Positions 43,123 through 51,230 of a DNA stretch of 64,000 bases are shown here, piece by piece. Every line of letters begins with the position of its first letter. Within the stretch, counting starts at the first letter, position 1. The position numbers were made by a program, and so were the translations under genes. The stretch spans positions 620,001 to 684,000 of the forward strand of contig NZ_RHJS01000002.1 of NCBI RefSeq assembly GCF_003885045.1, given 5' to 3'. The notes under the pieces were generated by a model, which worked only from the letters and a program-made list of their open reading frames with translations, did no database searches and had not been told where the DNA came from. The DNA comes from Schaedlerella arabinosiphila. GTDB lineage: Bacteria > Bacillota > Clostridia > Lachnospirales > Lachnospiraceae.

Positions 43123-44586
43123 ATGGAAAGAAAAAGTTATGACGTTATCGTATGCGGCGGTGGAACTTCCGGTACTGCGGCGGCGGTTGCCGCGGCGCGC
43201 GGGGGCGCGAAAACCCTTCTGATCGAGAGGAACGGGGCGCTGGGCGGACAGATGAATGTTTCAGGCCCTCCGGGATTTTCCTATGCGAATCTGTTCAACG
43301 GCTATGACGAGCAGGTGATCGCAGGGTTTGCAGAAGAAATGCACAGCCGTCTTTTGAAGGAAGGACACGCATATAAGCACGACCTGAATCTATACCGCAC
43401 CCATTCCGGATATACATTTTCCTATGTAGATCCTGACTGGTGGGGGCTGGAAATCTTTGAAGTCATGACGGAGAATAAGGTAGATCTGCTGCTCCATACG
43501 CTGGTTGTGGATGTGCAGAAAAACGGAGACGCGGTCAACGGCGTAATCGTGGAAAATGCCAACGGACGTCTGGTCATTGAGGCGAAAGTTGTCATTGACT
43601 GTACCGGTGAAGGGGACATTGCGGTTCGCGCAGGCTGCGACTATGAACTGCTTCCCAGGGAGGAGTGCGAACCTCAGACCGTATGCTTTACTATGGGCGG
43701 CGTGGACTGGGATAAAATGATTGATTACATCCATGAGAACCCGGATCAGATCCTGTACTCCGGCCCGGACGAAGGGCAGTGCGGGGATTATCCGAAGCGT
43801 TCCCTGGAAGAGCATTACGAGATCATGAGAAATATTACGAATATCATGGATTACGGCGATCTGCGGGGCTTCTATAAGATCATGGACGAAGCACTGAAAA
43901 ATGGGGACTGGCATGAATATTCCGGCGTCGGTTTCTTCCTGATGCCCCGTGAAGGCGGAGAGATCCAGGCTCATATGCAGCACAGCAGCCAGGTTCCGAA
44001 CTGCTGGAGCTGTGACGCATGGGATCTGACAAGGGCTGAGGTAGAGTGCCGCCATCAGATCATCATTGCCCTGAAATTTTTCCGCAAGTATATGCCGGGC
44101 TTTGAAAATGCGTATCTGGTGCGCACCGGTGTGGAGCTGCGCCTGCGGGAAGGCCGCCGGATCATGTGCGACTACAAGATCACCGGAAAAGACGTGGTGG
44201 AAGGCCGCCGTTTCGATGACTGCATCGGAAAGAACCAGTTTGCGGCAGGGGCCGTTCATGTGGCCAATAACCAAACCATTGAAGTACGTTCCGGCGAAGC
44301 GCTGGGCAAGCCGCCGAAGGGAGGCACAAACGATATTCCGTACCGCTGTATGGTTCCGCTGAAAGTGGAAAATATGCTGGTAGCCGGAAAACACGTATCC
44401 ACAGACCGCGCCGCATACATGCGTTTCTTGATGCAGACCGTGGTAACCGGACAGGCCGCCGGCGTTGCGGCAGGGCTGTGCGTGAAGCACGGAGTATCTC
44501 CGCGGGAGATCGAGCAGGAAACATATGTAAAGGAGATGCAGGAGATTCTCCGCCAGCAGGGAGCAATCCTGGACGGTGTACATTAA
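43123..44586 (+). CDS. FAD-dependent oxidoreductase (FAD_oxidored family)
   Basis: The 487-residue protein opens with a Rossmann fold (YDVIVCGGGTSGTAAAVAAARGG; then LLIERNGALGG) and contains VIDCTGEGDIAVRAGC and a C-terminal VENMLVAGKHVSTDRAAYMRFLMQ, as in FAD-binding proteins of the fumarate-reductase/TldD-neighbour type. The substrate is probably that imported by the TRAP system. The start at 43123 follows AAAGGAG by 12 bases; the earlier in-frame start has no ribosome site. It ends the operon. Confidence 0.83.
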   Translation: MERKSYDVIVCGGGTSGTAAAVAAARGGAKTLLIERNGALGGQMNVSGPPGFSYANLFNGYDEQVIAGFAEEMHSRLLKEGHAYKHDLNLYRTHSGYTFSYVDPDWWGLEIFEVMTENKVDLLLHTLVVDVQKNGDAVNGVIVENANGRLVIEAKVVIDCTGEGDIAVRAGCDYELLPREECEPQTVCFTMGGVDWDKMIDYIHENPDQILYSGPDEGQCGDYPKRSLEEHYEIMRNITNIMDYGDLRGFYKIMDEALKNGDWHEYSGVGFFLMPREGGEIQAHMQHSSQVPNCWSCDAWDLTRAEVECRHQIIIALKFFRKYMPGFENAYLVRTGVELRLREGRRIMCDYKITGKDVVEGRRFDDCIGKNQFAAGAVHVANNQTIEVRSGEALGKPPKGGTNDIPYRCMVPLKVENMLVAGKHVSTDRAAYMRFLMQTVVTGQAAGVAAGLCVKHGVSPREIEQETYVKEMQEILRQQGAILDGVH

Positions 44587-44666
44587 CGGTATCGTGCATT
44601 TGCTGCACGGATTCTGATACTCCATAGATTGGTAAGCTCCCTATGAACATACTGCCATTGATAGGA

Positions 44667-44710
44667 AACAGGGCTGTCCTGAAGGTCGTTTTGGGGACAG
44701 CCTGTTTCTA
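44667..44710. other. Stable hairpin before the TPR-like gene
   Basis: GAAACAGGGCTGTCC and GGACAGCCTGTTTC pair over 14 bases with one bulged G around an 18-base loop. No T tract follows. It may be a 5' or 3' stability structure. A short CGTGCA/TGCACG hairpin at 44594-44610 follows the FAD gene. Confidence 0.45.
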
Positions 44711-44734
44711 TAAGGGAAAGGGGACGGACATGGG

Positions 44735-45403
44735 ATGAATACACAGGAAATCATCATACTGATGCTGCTGATCGCATTTGGCACGGCTTACAATCTGTAC
44801 CGGCATTACAGCCAGAGGCAATTTGAGGAAGAACTGAATGAGACACTCAAAACCAGGGGATATGATGCATTCGTGGAAATGCTGGAGGGCAGGAAGGGCC
44901 GAAGATGCTATCCCAGGTATACGGCAGATTTGAAAAAAATGGATGCCGCCATCCACTGTGAGCGGCATGAGGAAGCCCGGGAGCTGATCCTGAAATTGAA
45001 CCAGTCGGCTATGTCCTCCAGGGATTATGTAAACTACAACATGGCTGTGCTCAGCTATGCGGTCTCCAGACGGGATACTGCTATGGGCGAAACCGCCTGC
45101 AGGGCGCTTGGCAGACGGGGGATTTCTCAAAAATATTTCAGGGAGGCCGAGCAGGTCTACGATATTTACCTGCTTCGGAAATCCAATCATATCGAGGAGC
45201 TACGGGCCTTTGCGGCAAAGATCAAAAATCCATCCAGCAGAGCCATGGCCTACTACCGGATTGCGCGGCAATACTACTATATGGAGGATATGGAACAGTG
45301 CAGAACATATTTAACAATGTCAAAACATGTATTCCCGGATCGTACCTGGCGGTCCGTGATACAGAACATACTGGACGGTGATTATTCGGAAATGGATTCT
45401 TAA
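44735..45403 (+). CDS. Membrane-anchored TPR-like protein, unknown
   Basis: The 222-residue protein has an N-terminal membrane helix (IIILMLLIAFGTAYNLY) and a basic helical cytoplasmic part with repeated helix pairs (YNMAVLSYAVSRRDTAMGETACRALG; AMAYYRIARQYYYMEDMEQCRTYLTMS) typical of tetratricopeptide-like folds. No family recognised. AGGGAAAGGGG precedes the ATG. The MFS carrier follows after 36 bases, so the two may be co-transcribed. Confidence 0.55.
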   Translation: MNTQEIIILMLLIAFGTAYNLYRHYSQRQFEEELNETLKTRGYDAFVEMLEGRKGRRCYPRYTADLKKMDAAIHCERHEEARELILKLNQSAMSSRDYVNYNMAVLSYAVSRRDTAMGETACRALGRRGISQKYFREAEQVYDIYLLRKSNHIEELRAFAAKIKNPSSRAMAYYRIARQYYYMEDMEQCRTYLTMSKHVFPDRTWRSVIQNILDGDYSEMDS

Positions 45404-45439
45404 CCACAGACTTTTTGCATCACCTGTTCAGATGAAAGA

Positions 45440-46693
45440 ATGAGGGCTGCCATGCAAAATAAAAGAAATGATTTGGAAAAGCGGGCATCGCTATTTCCGG
45501 ATGGGGTTTATCTGGGACTGCTTATGCTCGCTTATGTGATCGTCGGGATCAATACATACCGTCTTCAGCCGGTCCTGACCACGCTTATGGATTATCTTTC
45601 GGCTGATACAAGCCGGATCGGGTTCTTAATGTCTCTTTGTACATTCGTTACACTCTGTCTTGCGATTCCATTTGGAGTGACGCTGCCCCGGCTGGGGTGC
45701 CGCAGAGCAATGATTCTCGCTGTATTTCTGGAGATTGCGGGTTCTGTGATCGGATTTCTTTTTCCCACATATGGGGGAATCGCGGTTTCTCAGATCCTGT
45801 TCGGCCTGACCAACACGATGGCGACTGTGTGTGCGCCGTATTTGCTGCAGATGGTCTATGACAAAAAGGAATTTTCCGTAACGGTTGGTTATCTGAATGC
45901 CTGCCAGACAGTCGGGATGGCTGCGGCTTTTTTGATCCTTCCTTTGCTTCTGGCGGGAAATGCAGTCCCGCAGGTGTGGTTTTTTACCGTGATCCCATCC
46001 GGCCTTCTGCTGCTGACCTGGATACCGGCAATGAACCGGGGGGCGGAGCTTGCGCTGCAGCAGCGCGCGGATGCCCGGCAGCAGGAAGGGGTGTCTGCAC
46101 GGGAAAAAGAAGAAGGGGAGGGCAAAAAGGGAGACCTTTCCTTGAAGAAGACGGAAACCTGGCTGGCTGCGGTCAGTACGTTTTTCATCATGTTCAGCGC
46201 GGGAGCGGTTTTAAACTTTGCATCTTCCTTCCTCACCGCGGTGCGCGGCATCCCGGAAGGCACAGCCGCCCGGATCGTGCTCAGCAGCGCGGTGGTCGGG
46301 ATGGTCTGCAGCGCATTTGTGGGGATCGTCTGCAATCAGGCGGGCCGGCGGATCGTGTTCATTGCCATTGTGATCATTCTGGCGCTGCTGCGGCTTTTGA
46401 TGGTGGTTACACCGACAGGGATTCTGCTGAATCTGGTCATTGCACTGCAGGGTGTTCCGGCAGCAGGTATTGTTGTGATCAATACCCTGGTTCCGGATCT
46501 GTGTCCTTCCGTAAAACAACGCCCTCTTGTCATTTCCATGATCTCCACGGCTTCCATGGCAGGGATGTGCTTAAGCTCCATTGTCTTCGGCATGATGATC
46601 CGGTGGTGGGGATACGACCGGGCGTTTTTGGTTATGGTTCCGGTGTCGCTTCTGGCGCTGGTGGGTGTGCGGTCTGTTGTGTCGGATCGGTGA
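45440..46693 (+). CDS. MFS transporter
   Basis: The 417-residue protein has about 12 membrane helices with the MFS loop-2 area (IPFGVTLPRLGCRRAMILAVFL) and a long hydrophilic central loop (EGVSAREKEEGEGKKGDLSLKK). It resembles nitrate/nucleoside-type or YfmO-like exporters only in general layout; the substrate is unknown. Two starts (45440 and 45452) are possible; ribosome sites are weak. It is followed by an Rpn remnant. Confidence 0.83.
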   Translation: MRAAMQNKRNDLEKRASLFPDGVYLGLLMLAYVIVGINTYRLQPVLTTLMDYLSADTSRIGFLMSLCTFVTLCLAIPFGVTLPRLGCRRAMILAVFLEIAGSVIGFLFPTYGGIAVSQILFGLTNTMATVCAPYLLQMVYDKKEFSVTVGYLNACQTVGMAAAFLILPLLLAGNAVPQVWFFTVIPSGLLLLTWIPAMNRGAELALQQRADARQQEGVSAREKEEGEGKKGDLSLKKTETWLAAVSTFFIMFSAGAVLNFASSFLTAVRGIPEGTAARIVLSSAVVGMVCSAFVGIVCNQAGRRIVFIAIVIILALLRLLMVVTPTGILLNLVIALQGVPAAGIVVINTLVPDLCPSVKQRPLVISMISTASMAGMCLSSIVFGMMIRWWGYDRAFLVMVPVSLLALVGVRSVVSDR

Positions 46694-46702
46694 GCGGACG
46701 GT

Positions 46703-46919
46703 AAAACAGGGGGCTAACAGTTAGATTATCCCGGAGAAAAAATCGGTGAGAGGAGAGATCAAAGTCGTCCGGAATATGTCAAAGTTTATGACGCCGGATC
46801 AGATTTCGGAAGCCTCGGGACTGGAACCGGAGTATATCCAAAAAATCCTGATGCATATACGAAATAATCCGGAAGAGTCAGATGCCTGGATCGCGGCCAG
46901 GATACTTGATGCGGATTAA
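46703..46919 (+). pseudogene. Remnant of an Rpn nuclease gene (internal deletion)
   Basis: From 46733 the sequence matches the last 60 codons of the Rpn genes at 34487/35820 (GEKIGERRGEIKVVRNMSK, then MTPDQISEASGLEPEYIQKI, ending at TAA 46917-46919). Immediately before it, AACAGGGGGCTAACAGTTA resembles the leader of those genes, so leader and 3' end seem joined with the middle lost. No start codon in a usable context. Confidence 0.7.
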
Positions 46920-46980
46920 AAACCAACAAACTCTTTTGCGCAAATATCACACAAAAAGGTCAAAAAAGAATATGCAAATA

Positions 46981-47030
46981 TGACCTCCCTGCATATCATA
47001 TGCAGATGAAAAATCGGGGAGGTCAATTTT
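46981..47030 (+). other. Hairpin with embedded palindrome upstream of the flavoprotein gene
   Basis: TGACCTCCC (46981-46989) pairs with GGGAGGTCA (47017-47025), followed by ATTTT; inside is the palindrome CTGCATATCATATGCAG. TCATATGCAG recurs at 47086-47095, next to a -10 TATAAT at 47081-47086. It could be a terminator or an operator pair. Confidence 0.5.
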
Positions 47031-47118
47031 GCCCCAGCAAAAAAAGCAGAAAATGAAAAGTAAAAAACAGGATATTCCTGTATAATCATATGCAGAACAA
47101 AGGAAAGAAACGGAAAGG

Positions 47119-48108
47119 ATGGAAAAGCATATGAAAATATTAGGTTTATCATTCGGCAAGAAGAACGCGAACAGCGACATTTTGACAAAGGAAGCGCTGT
47201 ATGGGGCAAAGGAAGCATATCCGGACGCGGAGATCAAGTTTATCAATACACAGAGGCTGACTATTGACCGCTGTATCGGCTGCGGCGCCTGCTCCATGGC
47301 ACTGGAGAGAGGAAAGGACAACAACTGTGTGATTAAAGATGACTTCCAGATGGTGGAGGAAGAGATCCGCAAAGCAGATGCGGTCATCGTAGCTGCGCCG
47401 GTATATGTACTGCAGCCGGTGGGGCAGTTCAAGAACCTGGTGGATCGTTTCTCCTGCCGCCATGACGTGTCTGCCATCAACTGGGTGCTGGACAAGAGAA
47501 GAAACGGAGAGATGCCCGGAGACCCGGATGCATTTCCACAGGAGCGTTTCAAACGCCGCACCGTATCTTACATATCTGTAGGCGGGGCAAGCACGGAAAA
47601 CTGGACCTCTATGGGAACCGCCACACTGCACCTGTTTGGATTCCCGGTCATGATGCAGGTGGTAGCAAATTACAACGCGAACAGCATGGGGACCATCGGC
47701 AATCCCTATCTGGATGAAGAGCTCATCGGGCATATGCAAGAGATCGGAAAACGGACCGCGGCAGCCCTTGAAATGGCTCCGGAGGATGTGGAATATTACG
47801 GACCGAAGGGAAACGGCACCTGTCCGGTCTGCCATCAGAACCTGCTGACAGTCAATGGAACCACCACCGTGGAATGTCCGATCTGCGGGATCGAAGGCAA
47901 GATTTCCATTGACGGCGACAAGCTCCATGTGGAATTTTCCGAAGCACAGCAGGCACGGGCAAGGGGGACTTTTGCAGGGCTTCGGGAGCACACCACTGAG
48001 ATTCAGGGCTTCGGCGCGATCTGCGGGCCGAAGATCATGGCAAATAAAGCGCTGCTCGACAGACAGATGGACCGGATCAAGAATTTTGATCAATACATCA
48101 GCGAATAA
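47119..48108 (+). CDS. Iron-sulfur flavoprotein-like reductase with zinc-ribbon tail (copy 2)
   Basis: The 329-residue protein parallels the one at 23503: a flavodoxin-like domain (ILGLSFGKKNANSDILTKEAL; ADAVIVAAPVYVLQPVGQFKNLVDR), an Isf-type cluster DRCIGCGACSMALERGKDNNCVI, and a C-terminal pair of knuckles (CPVCHQNLLTV, then VECPICGIEGK). Both end in a FSEAQQARAR-like helix. It probably moves electrons with FMN and an Fe-S centre. Starts 47119 and 47131 are both possible. It lies upstream of a carboxylesterase, separated by the same leader motif that precedes copy 1. Confidence 0.82.
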   Translation: MEKHMKILGLSFGKKNANSDILTKEALYGAKEAYPDAEIKFINTQRLTIDRCIGCGACSMALERGKDNNCVIKDDFQMVEEEIRKADAVIVAAPVYVLQPVGQFKNLVDRFSCRHDVSAINWVLDKRRNGEMPGDPDAFPQERFKRRTVSYISVGGASTENWTSMGTATLHLFGFPVMMQVVANYNANSMGTIGNPYLDEELIGHMQEIGKRTAAALEMAPEDVEYYGPKGNGTCPVCHQNLLTVNGTTTVECPICGIEGKISIDGDKLHVEFSEAQQARARGTFAGLREHTTEIQGFGAICGPKIMANKALLDRQMDRIKNFDQYISE

Positions 48109-48142
48109 TTGGATGCTATAAATATAGGACCCTGTATCCTGC

Positions 48143-48180
48143 GTCACGGTGTCCGGCCAATAGAGTAATATCTGCCACAA
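48143..48180. repeat. MITE fragment E
   Basis: CACGGTGTCCGGCCAATAGA and the following bases resemble 34074-34115 of copy C (CACGGCGTCCGGCCAATAAA). Ends and flanking duplications are not preserved. Confidence 0.5.
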
Positions 48181-48192
48181 TTGAACATGAAC

Positions 48193-48274
48193 AAAAAAGA
48201 GTGCAAAAATCGACATCCCATTTTTACACTCTTTTTTATATAGAGAAATCTGAAAGTCCGAAGGAACAATTTTT
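48193..48274 (+). promoter_or_regulatory. Hairpin leader shared with 23341-23419
   Basis: AAAGAGTGCAAAAAT and ATTTTTACACTCTTT pair with one mismatch around a CGACA-containing loop, and GGAACAATTTTT follows at 48263-48274. A TATAAT-containing segment (48325-48330) precedes the esterase, as in the other copy. Confidence 0.55.
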
Positions 48275-48381
48275 AAATATGTCTGAAATAAGAATTGCCT
48301 GGAGAAGAATATATTCCGGGAATATAATGACGGAAAGGAAAAACGGCATTTTCGCGTGTTGGGACACAAAGGAGGAGAAAC

Positions 48382-49776
48382 ATGATCGTTGAAACAAAGT
48401 ATGGAAAAATAGAGGGTGTTGACAAAGGCAGCTACATTGAATACCGGGGCGTGCCCTACGCAAAGCCGCCGGTGGGAGACCTGCGCTGGCGTAAGCCTCA
48501 GGAGCCGGATGCCTGGGAAGGCATTTACCAGGCCGTGGATTTTAAAAATCGCTGTGTCCAGGAGGATCATCTGTCGCCGCCTTACGATAAAGATTTTTAC
48601 AGCAACCCGGATTTTGCCCGGCCCGACGATGAGGACTGCCTGTATCTGCAGATCTGGGCGCCAAAGTCCGGACTAAAGCATACGGAAGGAACCCTATCAG
48701 GAACTCATAAAAATGAAGCGGGCTCTCAGGAAACGGCAGAGCGCCCCCGGCAGAAAAAGCTTCCGGTCGCATTCTGGATTCACGGCGGAGCATTCCTGGG
48801 CGGCTTTTCCAGTGAACTGGAGTTTGACGGAAAGGCATACTGCGACCGCGGCGTGATCCTGGTGAGTGTGGAATACCGCTGCAACATCTTCGGCTTTTTT
48901 GCCCACCCCTGGCTGACGGCTGAGAGTGAGCGCGGAATCTCCGGCAATTACGGCATTCTGGATCAGATCGCCGGGCTGAAATGGGTCTATGAAAATATCG
49001 GAGCATTCGGCGGCGACCGTGACAATATCACGATTTTCGGACAGAGCGCGGGGGCCATGAGCGTACAGACGCTTGTTTCCACGGAACTGACCGGCAATCT
49101 GATCGCAAAGGCCATCCTCCAGAGCGGCGGTTCCTACGGAGGCGGGCTGCACCGGGACATTCCCTTAAAGGAGCAGGAACAGTACGGAGAACTGTTTGCG
49201 GAAATGATGCATGCCGGAAGTCTGGAAGAGCTGCGCGCCAAGACGACAGAGGAGATCCGGTCGGCAATGGGAAAATTTATGGAAAAGGTGCTGCCCATTG
49301 CAAAGGGGCTGTTCCTCACCCCTGTATGGGACGGATATTTGCTGGACGGGGGCTATTATGAGCTGATGGACGCAGGAAAAATCAAGGATATCCCTTATAT
49401 GCTGGGTACCACCAAAGATGACATTCTGGTTACGCCGGAAATGGCAGAGAAAGGGGAATTTTCCGAGCTGTATCAGGGCTGCATCGCATTCAGCCGGAAG
49501 CTGGAGGAGCTGGGAAGAAATCCCGCCTATGTGTATTATTTTACCAGAGACCTGCCGGGAGACGATTTTGGGGCATGGCATTCCAGCGAGCTGTGGTATA
49601 TGTTCGGCACGCTGGACCGCTGCTGGCGTCCATGGGAGGAGCAAGACCGCAGGCTGAGCGCGCGGATGCTGGATTACTGGGTGAACTTCATGAAGACCGG
49701 CAATCCAAATGGGGCTGGAGCAGAAGTCTGGAAACCGTGTACAAAGGAAGAACCGGCAGTATTTGAACTATGCTGA
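48382..49776 (+). CDS. Type-B carboxylesterase
   Basis: The 464-residue protein has the alpha/beta-hydrolase carboxylesterase fold: YRGVPYAKPPVGDLRWRKPQ, EDCLYLQIWAP, the oxyanion-hole HGGAFLGG and the nucleophile Ser222 in FGQSAGAMS. The catalytic His lies in GAWHSSELWYMFG near 395. Short for the family (about 500). No signal peptide, so likely cytoplasmic hydrolysis of carboxylic esters. AAAGGAGGAGAAAC gives a strong ribosome site. It lies after the flavoprotein gene and could act on the same compound class. Confidence 0.9.
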   Translation: MIVETKYGKIEGVDKGSYIEYRGVPYAKPPVGDLRWRKPQEPDAWEGIYQAVDFKNRCVQEDHLSPPYDKDFYSNPDFARPDDEDCLYLQIWAPKSGLKHTEGTLSGTHKNEAGSQETAERPRQKKLPVAFWIHGGAFLGGFSSELEFDGKAYCDRGVILVSVEYRCNIFGFFAHPWLTAESERGISGNYGILDQIAGLKWVYENIGAFGGDRDNITIFGQSAGAMSVQTLVSTELTGNLIAKAILQSGGSYGGGLHRDIPLKEQEQYGELFAEMMHAGSLEELRAKTTEEIRSAMGKFMEKVLPIAKGLFLTPVWDGYLLDGGYYELMDAGKIKDIPYMLGTTKDDILVTPEMAEKGEFSELYQGCIAFSRKLEELGRNPAYVYYFTRDLPGDDFGAWHSSELWYMFGTLDRCWRPWEEQDRRLSARMLDYWVNFMKTGNPNGAGAEVWKPCTKEEPAVFELC

Positions 49777-49816
49777 AAATGTCCGTAGAACAAAGGAGTT
49801 TCCCAAAGAATAAAAA

Positions 49817-49864
49817 ACAGCAGGAACCGAATCGTATTTCTCGTGTTCCTGCTGTCTCTTTTTG
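49817..49864 (+). terminator. Terminator of the carboxylesterase
   Basis: ACAGCAGGAAC (49817-49827) pairs with GTTCCTGCTGT (49845-49855), followed by CTCTTTTTG. Confidence 0.88.
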
Positions 49865-49891
49865 ATTCTTTTGTAATTGCCGTCCATCTGC

Positions 49892-50065
49892 TTATTTTCT
49901 TGAAGACGGTACATAATACTGTCCGCTCATGGCCGCAAGTCCTGCGCAGATCATTTCAGCATTTTCTGTAAAATATTTCTTGAATGCGTTGATGATGGTA
50001 CTTCCGATTTTCGCGTTTGCCTCATACATATAGTTGATCTGTTCTGCTGTCAAATTCATATACAT
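49892..50065 (-). CDS. Small 57-residue protein, unknown
   Basis: A minus-strand frame of 57 codons starts at ATG 50065 (or 50059), with AAGGAG 9 bases upstream, and reads MYMNLTAEQINYMYEANAKI and on to SGQYYVPSSRK. It is helical with two amphipathic helices. Codon use and the ribosome site suggest a real gene. A -10-like TATAAT lies at 50119-50124 (minus). No family recognised. Confidence 0.55.
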   Translation of the reverse strand: MYMNLTAEQINYMYEANAKIGSTIINAFKKYFTENAEMICAGLAAMSGQYYVPSSRK

Positions 50066-50199
50066 AATTTTTTCTCCTTTTTTTGCTTGGTATTGTTTGT
50101 ATCCTTGCTACGTGTATTATAATAGCACTGTGGAAATGAAATTTTTAGATAATTTTTTGATGAATGATTAGGTCAAAATTGACATCGGGAATAAACATA

Positions 50200-50228
50200 T
50201 TGCCATTGTATCGCATTTGCGATATAAT
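50200..50228 (+). promoter_or_regulatory. Promoter of the DUF3990/HTH pair
   Basis: TTGCCA (50200-50205) and TATAAT (50223-50228), 17-base spacing, 34 bases before the coding start. Confidence 0.7.
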
Positions 50229-50261
50229 AAAAACAGATCAAATATTCCGGAGGTGATATCA

Positions 50262-50432
50262 CTGAAGAAGATTTTGTACCACGGTTCTGAAAGTATTATA
50301 GAGCGGCCGGAATATAACAAAGGCGCGAAGACAAATGATTACGGAAGAGGATTCTATTGCACGGAAAAAGTCGGCGGACATCCAGGAACCGTTTATGCTG
50401 GACATCATGAGGGAGGGGATCAAAAATGGTGA
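50262..50432 (+). pseudogene. Truncated DUF3990 toxin-like gene
   Basis: KKILYHGSESIIERPEYNKG and NDYGRGFYCTE match the N-terminal half of DUF3990, an ADP-ribosyltransferase-like family; full members have about 150 residues or more, while this stops at 56 after a shifted tail (KVGGHPGTVYAG). The rest of the domain is missing. The best anti-SD match (GGAGGTGAT at 50250) points to a CTG at 50262 as first codon. It overlaps the next gene by 7 bases. Confidence 0.6.
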
Positions 50433-51067
50433 TACACGCTTATCCTGAGGATTATCTGCATTCGGCGCAGCGGATCATGGGAGATATGCTGGACTATGCG
50501 TCCGACTCATACGAACTGGACCCGGATGATTTTTTTCAGATGTTTCTTATATCCGATGTGGCATATCAGTTCCAGACAGGCAACCCCAGCTATGTGGCGG
50601 GAAAAACAGGCTGCGAACTGGTAAAAGAGGTGATCCGGCAGAGCGGGCTGAACCTGCCGGATCTGCCGGAAGAGATGTACCTGGACAAATCTCCGGAATA
50701 CTGGGCAGGCCATGCGCTGGCCTTCTATCAATGGTACACGGGAAAGACATTTCAGCGCATCTATAAAGCGGTATCTGTCCGTGACATTCTGAACATGTAT
50801 CCGGCATATCATGAGATGGAGATTATGCAGTTTGTCTCTGCGATGGATGAAAAGCTGGCGGATTATTATAAAGAAACGAACCTGAAACGTCTCCGGCAGT
50901 ATGCCGGTTTATCCCAGAGCGAGCTGGCAGAGCTGTCGAAGGTTCCTCTCAGGCAGATCCAGCTTTTTGAACAGCGCCAGAGGAAAATCAACCATACAAA
51001 AGCAGTCACAGTCCTGATGCTGGCCCGCGCGCTGGGATGCAGGTGCGAAGACCTGCTGGAAATATAG
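50426..51067 (+). CDS. HTH antitoxin-like partner of DUF3990
   Basis: The 213-residue protein has an N-terminal helical domain (LHSAQRIMGDMLDYASDSYEL; GNPSYVAGKTGCEL; SPEYWAGHALAFYQWYTGKTF) and a C-terminal XRE-type helix-turn-helix (LRQYAGLSQSELAELSKVPLRQIQLFE) at about 155-205. Such proteins accompany DUF3990 in Lachnospiraceae and are probable antitoxins or regulators. With the toxin gene truncated, only the partner is intact. GAGGGAGGGG precedes the ATG. Confidence 0.75.
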   Translation: MVIHAYPEDYLHSAQRIMGDMLDYASDSYELDPDDFFQMFLISDVAYQFQTGNPSYVAGKTGCELVKEVIRQSGLNLPDLPEEMYLDKSPEYWAGHALAFYQWYTGKTFQRIYKAVSVRDILNMYPAYHEMEIMQFVSAMDEKLADYYKETNLKRLRQYAGLSQSELAELSKVPLRQIQLFEQRQRKINHTKAVTVLMLARALGCRCEDLLEI

Positions 51068-51230
51068 AATGAATCAATGGTTGCGATTCACAGTAACAAT
51101 CCATGGCATTACACGGCTCTGAGCGTATTACGAAGGGTCATGCCGCAGTACAGATTTTGCTGTGGCCTGCCGGATTGCAGCCGTATAGCTGGAATCTGTC
51201 TGCAAATCCAGAAGAAAGGAAACAAATGAG

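Noticed and set aside
51068..51230. Further MITE copy before the response regulator
   Set aside because: Only short pieces (GTAACAATCC, GGATTGCAGCCG) match the repeat families; no ends or duplications.
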